Positions 49,719 through 61,700 of a stretch of 64,000 nt of DNA are shown here, in pieces. Both the position numbers and the translations under genes were made by a program. How positions within the stretch are numbered: position 1 is the stretch's first letter; the number at the start of each line of letters is the position of its first letter. This stretch comes from Flagellimonas_A sp039592695 (lineage in GTDB: Bacteria > Bacteroidota > Bacteroidia > Flavobacteriales > Flavobacteriaceae): positions 434,001 to 498,000 of the forward strand of contig NZ_JBBUTK010000001.1 of the NCBI RefSeq assembly GCF_039592695.1, written 5' to 3'. The notes beneath the pieces were generated by a model. It saw nothing but the letters and a program-made list of their open reading frames with translations, made no database searches and was not told the origin of the DNA.

Positions 49719-52700
49719 TTATCTATACAAGGTAAAGTTTCCTATAAACTCTCTGGTATCTTGTTCACCGTTCAATTTTATGATGTACCAGTAATCACCT
49801 GATGGTAAATCGGTCAATTGGTATTGACCATCCCAACCATCTTGATTTCCTTCAAAAAGATATATTTTCCTTCCGTATCTATCGAAGATCTTAATAAAGA
49901 TGTTGGGGTATTGCTCGATGTTTCTGGGTCGCCACACATCATTGTTGCCATCCCCATCAGGGGTGAAGAAATTGGGTATTTCAACATCAATAAATTCCAT
50001 AAAGATTTCTTGGGTCACACTGCACCCATTTTCATCAGTGACGGTCACCGAATACGTATCGGTAGCCGTGATGTAATACTCTGGATCATCACCGTTATCT
50101 TCACCATTGAAGGTAAAAGTGTAATTACCCGTTCCGCCGATGGCCAATGCAGAAATGGTGTTGATGCCTCCTTCGGATAGCTGTAGCTCCAATGGATCAA
50201 AATCAACGATATTGAATTCGAAGGTATTGGTACATCCGTTGCTGTGAACCACGGTAATGAAATGGTCTCCCGCTGAAAGATTTTCAAAAGTTCCGTCCAA
50301 GACCATCAGGGCAGGGTCGGTCGTATCCAATCCATACAGCACTTCACCAGCAACCGTGTCATCTTCAAAAGAAATACTCACTTCGTTTGTGGCCACGCCC
50401 ATGTCACAAGGATAGCTGACCAATGCTTCACCTGCAAGATTTGCGCCGCTTTCCACTTCAAATACTTCAGAAATTTGACAGCCGTTCGCATCCCTGATAA
50501 ACACCACATGGGTGCCGCTCGGCAAGTTGGTATATTCCAAAACACCCTCTGCAAAGTCTGAATCGCTATTGCTGTTCAGGCTCGTGAAATAAGGCGCGGT
50601 TCCACCATTGATTTCAAGCGTTATGGCCCCGTCGCTGCTTTCAAAACAGATTTCATCCAACACCGTGGTCGATACGGTCAATTCATGGGGTTCCGTAATC
50701 GTAAAATCAATCACCTCAAAGCAACCGTTAGCATCTTGGGCAATGACTGTATAATCGCCGGGCGCTAATTCATCGAAAGTATTTTCATCGACAAATTGGT
50801 TTAGGTTAGGTGAGATAGCAAATTGGTAAGGCCCGGTACCACCTTGAACATCCAAAGTAATACTGCCATCTTCTGCACCATTGCAGCTGATGTCTGTTAT
50901 AGTTTCCTGTACCACTAGTGGAGTAGGTTCTTCAACCTCGATTTCCTCAGAAATCTCTTCACAGTCCCCACTCTGAACACGAATATAATAGGTGCCCTGT
51001 GGTAAATCGGCAAACAAACCGGAAGCTTGGTTGGGCCTGATTTCATCTGTCAAAGCCAGATCGGAGAACAGCGCATATTGATAATTGCCCAAACCGCCAT
51101 CAGCCATGGCTTGAATGACGGCAGTGCTATCACCATTACAGTTTACACTTGCAGCTGAGGTATCGACGGCCAGTGTCAAGTCTTGTACAGCATTTACCAC
51201 TATTTCGTTGGATACTATGGAAACACAGTTAAAACTGTCCCTCACATAATATTGATAGGCTCCTACGGCCACATTGGTGAACAAATGGGTATTGGCGCCA
51301 TTGGTCTCATTCATAGGCGAGAAGGAGATTCCATCGGTACTCCATGCATAGGGTGCAGTTCCACCAGAAGCCGTCAATAGCAGTTCGGCACCCAGTTGGC
51401 AACTTAAGGTTTGGCTGGTGATCAATTGTGCGTTTACTTCCGTTGGTTCCGTAATTTCTACCACATGGGTCTCGAAAGTACAGCCCATGTCATCCAATAC
51501 GGTAATGGCATAGAAACCGGCACCTAGATTGTCGAAGGTTTGATTCGTTTGTGAAACTGAAGTTTGCAGCACCGTGGTTCTTGATGCATCACTGTAGGTG
51601 GTCAAGATATAGCGATAATTGGTGCTCACATTTCTTGGATCCAAGGTAACCGTTACCGAAGCATCGGTATCGCCTTCGCAGACAAGATTTGTATTGGATA
51701 TGGTACCTGTAATCGGGTCGGGCAGGAGTAGCTCGAAGGCGTTTGTAACTGTTTCAGTGCATCCCAAAGCATCTGTTACACTGACCTCATACTGGCCAGC
51801 GGTCAGTCCTTTAAAGATATGTCCATTGACCTGTGTTACCGTAGTCACTGCACTGGTGCCTAAATGTGTTAAACTAATGTCGTACGGAGCTTGACCACCC
51901 AATGGACTTATTGTTGCACTGCCCTGGTCATTTGTACAACCCACATCAACTAAATCAATAGGAGCCAACGTAATACCAGCGCTCGGAGTAGTGATGCTGA
52001 ATGACCGTACCTGTGCACAATCAGGGAATGCGTCTTGGGTAACTTCCACCAAATAATTCCCTGCAGGAACGTCTATTGCTGTGGTAGGCCCTATGTTTGC
52101 CGAAGTTCCCGTTAAAATAGCCACTCCATCATCAGAACGGTCAGCAGGTGTACCGTTTGTGTCAAAAATGCTCCAAGAGAAGCCACCCGCATAAGTTGCA
52201 TCAACCAATGTCAATCGTATGCTTCCATCATCGCCAAAACATACTACATCAGATAGTTTTTCAACCGTAACGTCAAACGTATTGGGTTCTTCCACTTCAT
52301 GGGTAATGATTTGTTCGCATCCTGTATTGATATTGCGAACACCAAAGGTGTACGACCCAGCCGACAAATCTAGAAATTGGTTGGATGCTTGATACGCAGC
52401 AGAGGGCAGCATTCTAAACTCATAATTGCCTGGATGTGTCGCATAGCTGGTCAAGCTACTTGTAATATTTATGGTAATGTCTTCGCCGGCATTGCTGCAA
52501 CTGATGGGGTCATCGACATGAATTGTAGGTGTTCCTAAGATATCAAAAGGAGCAATCGTCGCCGTAGTACTTCCAAAGCAACCTTGGTCATCGTATACAT
52601 TGATGGTGTAGACACCACCATCTGGATTCGTTTCAATGTAGGTGGCATTGGTGCCGGATTGAACCGTATTTGGGGCTTCAATTGCTGGAGTATTTGGGTC

Positions 52701-55700
52701 ATCCTCCTCAATAAATTCATAACGGATATAGGTTCCGCTGCCACCTTGAACAAAGGGAGCTACATCATTGACCGTGATTGATGCATTGTTCGCTGCATTG
52801 CCTGAAGTACAACCGAATTCTACAACCGTAGGAGCAGGTACGGTAATCGCTGTTGGCTCTGCAATAGCTATTGGGGCACTGTCAACACTACAATTGTTGG
52901 TAGCGGCATTTCCGGTTACGGTAATCACATACCCACTTGCGGTTGCTGGGCCGAGGCCAGTAAACGTTGCCGAATTGCCTGTGGTACTTGTAGGTGCTAT
53001 GCTGGTTGCGGTTCCATCCATCGAAGTAATCTCAAAAGTATAGGGTGCTGCAGCCCCGTTGGTGGTTGAAATGGTAATGCTGCCATCATTGGCGCCCATA
53101 CAGGAAACATCATATGCAATAATCGCAGGGTCAATGATAGGCGTAATCCTGTCCGGTACATTGATTACAAATACCCGGTCACAGCTTGCGTTACTTGGTG
53201 TAGCTGTATCGTAAATGGTAATGGTATAATCACCGGGCAGTGGCGCATGGTAATTAAAGTTATGGCTCGGTACCGTCGTTTGGGTCACCGCGGGTGCACC
53301 TGCAGTATTGGTGATGCTGTATTCATAAGTGCCTGAACCATCCAAAATCTCAATAGTAATGCTTGCTTCCGGGGTAGCTGTACAATCCAATAGCTTGGTC
53401 AATGTGGCATCCGCGGATAAAACAGGATGGACCACAAAATTGGTTTCCACTTCAGTACAACCGTTGCCATCCATGACATACACATCATAGGCACCGGGAA
53501 CAACATTGATAAAGTTGCCGCCATTGTCTTCATACGCGGTTGGTGCAGGGTTGCCAAAAGGTACCATGGCATAACGTAGATTTCCCGCTGCCGAAGCACC
53601 AACTGCGGTTACCGTTATCGGTGCGGCACAATTATCTTGACTAACGCTCAAGGTCGGATTGGGCGACAAAGTCAGCGGCACAGTATTGGTTACAAATGAA
53701 CACCCATATTGGTCGTACAAAGTCACTGTATAATTTCCTGCTGGGGAATTTACAGGTATTTCAACTGGATTATCCGTAGTTCCGGTAAGGGTCGTGAATC
53801 CTGCAGGACCTGATACGTCATAGGTATAAGGAGCCCCGCCGCCACCGGAAATACCATTGATTGAAATCAAACCAGGAAGGTTACATGAAATATTTCTTGT
53901 GACCACAGCCATTGCATTCAAGGGTGCCAATTCGGGCACATACGTATTTTCACTTGCTCCCTTACACGCTTCAGTACTGTTATCGGCCTCTATCTGAGTA
54001 ATTTCAATATAGTAGTCTCCCTCACCCAAAGGAACCGTGGTCGTAATAGTCGAGTTGAATGGAACATTACCGCCACTGGTCTCGATGGGCGTTGTATTGC
54101 CCACTTGGTATATCTCCCAATTCATGTTGGGATAAGCCGTATCCGGCGTGACCGTAAATGTGATTTCACCTGTGGTGGCCCCTGCGCATGTCGGTGTAAC
54201 ATTGGTGGTAAATTCTATGGGTAAATCCACAGAGGGTATGTCATTCACATTGACACTGCTTGAGCGTACACAGCTATCATTTTCAACATAAAAAACATAG
54301 GTTCTTCCAGGTACCAGTAAAGGTAGACCAGGTGCTTGAGGTGTTGTGGGGTCTATGTTCGCAAAGGTATGGGTAGTACCATGAGGAATATTGGCTGTCC
54401 ATACCGCTGTTGTACCATCGAAGTTTTCAGCATCATCTGTGTATGTGTAACGATATCCTGCCGCGGTATCTCCTTCTTCACCGCGAACCGTGACCTGAAG
54501 TTCATTACAGTTCAATACCTGTGGAAATAACGTAATGTCCAAATCATCAACAGGGAAAGGAATGATAAAGCGATCAAAATCTTTTTGACAAATCGTACCA
54601 CTGGGTAAAGTAACCCTGATGGAAGGGAATACGGGTGTTCCCGAAGTATAACCTCTTATCTCGTGGTCAGTACTCCAATTGGTTCCACCATCCGAGCTAT
54701 ATTCTACCGTGCCTGTAGGAGTCACAACATTAATGAAATTAAAACCATAATCCGCTGGAGTATCGCTACAATCATTGGGAATTTCTGGATCGATGTCTGC
54801 CGTAATCTCGGTAGCATTGTTTATGGTCACTGTTGTGGAGGTCACCGTACAGCCGTTGGCATCGGTAATGGTCACCTCGTAATCACCAACTCCGATACCG
54901 TTGTAGGTAAGGGTAGTGGTTGAAATGTTCGAGTTGCTTCGGCCATAATCGATTCCGTCTCCTGGAGAAAGATCAACCAATGTGTAGGTATATGGCGAGG
55001 TTCCGCCACCCACGGTAATATCAACAAAACCTAATCCATCAAAACATTCAGGGTCAGTAGCCGTTGCACTTACGGATAAATTGGTAACTGGGGTCAGGAT
55101 GATATCCTCCTCCAAAAAGGAACATATCGCAGGTGAACCATTATTATCCTGTACATAGACATCGTAACCCGACGGATTGGCCGTTGCCATTGCATCGGTC
55201 ACCGTCAATGTATTGGCTGTGGTGTATAAGCCAGCAGGACTCGTATTTGCGGGTACGATGGCATAAAGCAATGTACCGTTGCCACCAGTGGCGGTGACGG
55301 TAATCAAACCGTTATTACAGGCACTGAGCGGTGTTACTACTACATCGACGACCAACTGGGGTTCGATGATTACAGTTTGCGTGTTTGGAGCGGTTGGACA
55401 ACCAAATTGGTCCCTTACCTCAATATCGTAGCTTCCAGCAGAAAGTCCTGTAAATGTATGGCTGGTGGCCGTTGTTGGAGAAGGTGTAATCCATGGACCG
55501 CCATCAATCCTAAATTCATAATTGCCATTGCCCGAAGTGACATCCACCAAAATGGAACCGTCATTGCTGCCCGAATAACAAGCGGTCGGCGTTACATCAA
55601 AAGCAATAGTTGCTGGTGGAGCTACCGTAACAGCGTCTACCATTGGCAACAGTACCTCGCACGCATTATCATCCATCATGCGAACCAAATAGGTGCCATC

Positions 55701-58700
55701 GGGTACATTCGTAAATGTTGCATTGGTTTGATAGGGCCGTATTACCGTACCAGTGGTATCCTCCAATTGGTATTCGTAGGAGGGATTTCCGCCAGTAGCG
55801 GAAGCTTCTAGTGTGCCACCCGTATTAAAACAGGTATAGTCAGCGGTTTGGGCCAAAGATGGAGTTATGATGGATGGCTCAGTCAGTGTGACGGGGAAGG
55901 ATGCCGTACACGAAACATCATCCAATTTTCTGACTTGAACGGTATAACTGCCATCGGCCAGTGATGGAGACGTTGTTACAGGTGAAGTCATTGAAGTTGT
56001 CCAGTTGGTGCCTCCATCCAAAGAATATTCAAAACCGACACCTGAGGTAAAATTGGAAACCTCAAACCGCACAAATCCGTCAGCAGCTGCGTTACAGCTA
56101 GGGTCAAAAGCGGTCAGCAATTGTGCGCCAAAGGCTTGGTCAGCTGCGACCACGACAGTCAAATATTGGGTTCTCTCGCAGACTTCGGCCAATTGAAAGG
56201 CAGTGATGTCATCCAAAACCAGATCATTACCATCATTACTGTTCACATTGGTCCTAAAAACGATATCAATATCGGTATTTGCTCCTGGATTGAACGTTAT
56301 GGTACGCTCGTGCCAATCGGTATCGTTGTTGTTTTTTGGAATTTCAGGAGGTGTTTCGGTGTGAATCACGGTTCCGGTATTGTCCAAAATTTCAACGAGT
56401 ACTTGAGGGTTATTGCCCGCATTTCCAACTTGCATTAGATTGTAGGCCCAAAAATTCAAGGTGATTTCTTCATTGGGCAGTACCTCAATGTCACGTCTCG
56501 CCCATAAAATATTGTTCAATTGTGGATTGCCCGTATCTGAGAAAGTACTCACATCTATGGCCAAGAATCGACCACTGGTCAATCCTGTATGGTCTTGCGG
56601 ACTCAACCATGAGGGTACCGGGTTGGTGACAAAATTGGTGACCGTGTATTCCCCGTTCACCAAGATTCCCGCTGGTCCGCGATTACAGGGGGTCACTGAG
56701 CCGTCTTGGGGCTCATAGCAGTAATCAGCACCTATTTCACCAATTTGTGTGGTTGGGCCTGCTCCAAAATCCTCGAAGAACAAAGTACTTTGATTGGGTG
56801 CCAAGCTACTGGAATAACCAACGGTGACGGTATATGTACCATCCGAAACATTGGTAAAAATATTGCTGTCGACGGGCGTATTATCGGTACCGTTCAACGC
56901 ATAAGTATACTCAAAATCTGTTGTATTTGAACTGTTTATGGTTATCGTACCCGTACCGTCACAATTATAATCCACGCCACTGCTTAATGTTGGGTCAGGG
57001 GTAGGGGTGGGAACGGTCAAATCAATGGTATGCACACAGCCCAAGGCATCCCGCACCTGTAATTGATGGTTTCCGGGCAGCAGTAGTTGTTCATCATTGG
57101 CACTAAAGGCACTGCTGCCATCAAAACGATATTCGTAGGGTGCCTGACCTCCATTGGCATTCAAAATTTTCACCCTTGCCCCATTGGGATTACAGGAAGC
57201 ATCCTCGATGATTGCAGCTGAAGCAGTCAATCTAAAGGGCTGGTCAATTTCGTAATCCAAGGTTTCCACACACCGCGATGTTGGGGTTCCGCTGGAATCC
57301 ATTACGATTATGGTATAGAATCCAGCCGATAGATTCACAAATGTGTTGCCTGTCTGATAGGTCGTACCACCATCCAAACTATATTGATACGGTGCGGTGC
57401 CCCCAGTGGCAGTGACCGTCAAGGTCGAGGTTGAAGAATCAGCACACACGATGCCCGTATGTGAAGCGGATATCGACACGGTGTCCAAATCTTGTATGGT
57501 CACAATATTTGAAAGGGCACTACAGCCATTATCATCAAATACGATAAATTGATAATTGCCATCTTCATTGGGGAAATAAGTTTCTGGCGTACCTCGATAA
57601 CCAAACAAAAAGTTGGTGGCGGTTTGCTTTGCCGAATCGGGCACATCATCAGGTGAGGCGTAAAGTGGTCCTGAGGGGCCTGACCAAATGGCCATTTCGT
57701 AATCGGGATTGGGGCTACCACCACTGGGTGTCAAGGTGATGACCCCCGCATTACAGGTAATGTTCGAGGTGGTAACGGCTTCCACTTCAAGTTCAGGCAC
57801 TTCACCTACGGTAATGTTTTGGGTATCTGTACAACCGTTATCGGTCGTAGTGATGACAATATAGTCTCCAGGATTTACGTCTTGAAAGGTGTGGGTGTTT
57901 TCGTTTGTAGCGACTTCGCTGGTCACAAAAGTACCGTCCCCACCATTGCTGCCGTCATCCAATCGTAACTCATAACTGTAATTGGGCAGTACATTCAGGG
58001 CCTGTATTGAAATGGTGCCCAGTTCGTCGCATTCTGCAGCGGTGCTGCTCAAATGTACTTGATAATCGCGTTCTTGAATACCGATGTCTTCGGTTTCGAA
58101 AATACAGCTTCCCACAATGGGATCACCCGTAATTGGATTCAACTGCGTCACCTGAACCTTGTAGGTTCCACTGGTGGAAATGTCAAAATTGGGCCCATTG
58201 TCATCTGAAAATGGAACAATAATAGCATCGGTATCTACATCTACCAATTGAAAGCCGTAACCAGAACCAACGTTGGTGATTCGGATATTACCGGGCGTAC
58301 TGCACAAAATGTCAGAAGCGATATGGTCAATGTCAAGATTGTTCTTGAACACGTTGAAATAGAATCGGCTGAAACAACCGTTTTGATAGTTGATCACTAC
58401 GCGATACTCACCGCTATCGGTCAATGTAAAGTTGTCTTGGATCGCCAAATCATTCCATGTACAGCCACTATTTTTATTGGCACAGTCATCACCGACATCT
58501 GAGCAACTTGCTTCGTCCAATTGTTGCCAAACGATACTTTGTGCATCCGTGATACCCAGTTGAATGATGGCATCATCATTTTCACCGCACAAAAAGATGT
58601 TTGGCAATAGGTCGCCGTCAGCGGAACATGTGACGATTTCACCCTGCAAATCATTATCGGGATTGGCATCACCATTGACCTGATTGAAATAATCGATAAT

Positions 58701-61700
58701 GGGATTGGTCTGTGTGGTTCCGAAGCGTTCAACGGTGATACGCTCAACCAAGTCAGGGCAGCTACCGCCCGCAGATTTTTCAACAATGTAATTGCCAATA
58801 TCGGTGACCAATAACGTACTTGGGTCGCTATCAGGGTCACCATCGTCCAATAATGTATCCGCACCATCAATTTGACCGTTGTTATTGTTATCGATGGCCC
58901 AATTGTAGGTCGTAAATCCAGTTCCTGCGCTGAGCACCACATCATCACCGCAAAGCTGAACCGTTCTGGCTTGATCACAATTGGCCAAATCGTTGAGAAT
59001 GGTATTGCTCGCAACTTCAGGAGCGACATCACAGGCTGAGGTCGATGTTGCGCCCCCCTCATCGGTAAAGTTTGCGGGATTCAACACCCCCTGATACGTA
59101 GAATAGGCCAAATTTTCAAGTGTTGATGAACAAGCAGCCACAAAATCAGAACAGTTACCGGAGATGGTCACCGTAATTTTAATACTGTATTCGGGGTCGC
59201 CTACTTCCACCAAATTATCGGGTATTTGGAAGAAAATCTCATTGGTAGCAGGATTTAGTGGGGTATTTGTAACTCCCGGGGCATTTGAGGTATCAATGTT
59301 ATCCAGGGTCACATTATTGGGCAAGATATTTCTGATGCTGTAATTCACCGCATTGTCATCGCCCGTATTTTGGAAGCGTAGCACATAATTAAAGGTCTGG
59401 CCGAGACTTACGCCCTGCCCATTGATATCTGCGCCACCAAGGTCTTCAGAGGTATTGCCGAGAAGTATTTCAGGTGCAAAAACCTGAATATAGGAAGCCG
59501 CATCAACCGTACCGTCTGTTGGGTCAACAACTGGGGTTCCAGTACCGTATTCGCCACCGTCACCGCCATCGGCGTTATTGTCTTTATAAAATTCGTTGGC
59601 ATCGCTACAACCATCGCCATCGCTATCCAAATCCAAAAGGTCTGGAATGCCGTCACCATCGGTATCACATCCAGCGGTCAACAACTCTCCTTGTATATTG
59701 GTGGGGCCGGCCACGTTTTGGCCAATGACAATGGTATTGCTTCCTGATGGATCCCAAGTAAAAGCATTGGGTGGGGTGGTCAGCTGCATAGGTTCTAGTG
59801 GCCCATTGGATGTTCTTGAACCAAAGAGTTCCAATTGCCCCGATTGATCAATGACCACTCGCAGCAATGGGGTGCCGTGGGAACCCGTCAAGGTGTATAT
59901 CTCTGGGTTTCCGTTTTCGCCATATCCGAAACCATCCATAAAACGAGCAAAGTTTCCAGGAACATTTTGAAATTGTATTTCACCCGCCAAGTCGGTACCG
60001 TTGATCTGAAGATTGAAAGAATTATCCAGACTAAAAATATCGAGCACCATATAATCTTCGACACTGGTCAATGCGCTGGTATGCGATGCCCCGCCAGAAA
60101 TGTTGAATGCCAGATTGCTGCACTCATCCCCATCATAAATACCATCATTGTCATCATCTAAATCGGTAATATCGTTGACACCATCGTTGTCATAGTCATT
60201 ATGAACAACAATTCGAGCTGACGGACTGTCTTCTGTGATATTGGCATCCGTTTGGTCTTGGCTATTGGTAACAGTATTGGTCAAGCTTAAAAGGGGTAGT
60301 GTATCAATCTCATCACCACGCACCTCCAACTCTAAAAATGCGGTATCACCACCATCCAAGGTGCCGATATTCCAAACATTGCCACTAAAGCTACCGGTGA
60401 TGGTAAAGGCATTGACCAAGGTGAGTCCGGCTGGAATGTTATCGGTAATCTGAAGATTCGTCAAGGGGCCCACACCCCAGTTTTGTACACGAATGGTAAA
60501 CGTAGCCGTCTCACCTTCCATGATTTCAGGCTTGTCAACCGTTTTTTCAAAAACAACGTCAGGGTCACAATATAGCGCCAGAATAGGATTACTGTCATAC
60601 GTACAGGGCCCTTTAGTACCTCTCAGAAAGTATTCTCCAGCTCCGGGAGGGGCATAACTCGGACTGTTCGCACCGGGAATAGGTTGCCCGTTCTCATACC
60701 ATTGAAATGCGTCAAAATTGTTGTTCGTGGCCTCGTAAATTTCAGAACCAACAAAACAGCCGCTACCTCCCCTGATGGCGAGTGTCACCTCGGGTAGCGT
60801 ATCGAATCCGGAGAAATATCCCGCAACACCACGTGCACCGTTAAAGCCAAAGAAGCCTACGGCCATAGGGCCCGTTGATTGAACACTCACATTTCCGTTA
60901 AGGTTGGGGATGTAAAAAGTCTTCCAATCCGTTGATCCTGCCACAGGATTGGAGGGAGGCAGGGTTACAGGTCCGTTGCCATCTGTCACAACAATATTGG
61001 AGTCTGGGGTGTTGACAGCGGCCACAATGGTCATTCCCCCGGTGACATTAAGGCCCGCCATGTCTCTGATGTCAGGTATATTGTCCATCACATCGGGCAA
61101 GAGACAGTTTACGGGAGCCACAAAGTTGAGTCCTTGGGTATAGGGTGTGGTTGCACCTGCCATACATTGATAGGCATAGACGTCTTTAGAGGTCTGCACC
61201 AGCATATTCGCCCCAACAGCGTTGGCCGAATAGTGACTGCTGGGTATTTCAAAATACTCACCGTTATCGATGGTCGCTATGGGTGTGGTACTTCCGTTTA
61301 CAAAAATCTGTGTGTCATCAGAGGTTGCGATCAACAGCGGAAATTCTGTCCATCCGTTGGCATTACCATTACCCCGTATGAATACGTATTCTTTTCCCAA
61401 CCTGTTTTCAGGAACGGGCTGGTCGATACCGGCATCACGATTACTGGCATTGACCTGTCGCCCAAAGTTTATCGAACCGTTGCTGATGACAATATCTTTA
61501 TCAGATTCAATGGTCGCTCCGATCCAGCCATCCTCATGGGCTTGGGTCGGGGCATTACCAATGTAGGTTTCAAAAACAAAGGACTCATTGGCATCCAAAA
61601 CGATTTGATACGTATTGGCCGTTATTCCGGCCCTGTTATTGCCAACCCGAAACTCGCATCCGGGGTCATAACCATAAAGATTAATGGTCGTGTTGTCTTC

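Noticed and set aside
58421..59062. 213-codon minus-strand frame inside adhesin 2
   Set aside because: Alternative frame of the adhesin repeats, rich in M/T/I/S, with no recognisable domain.
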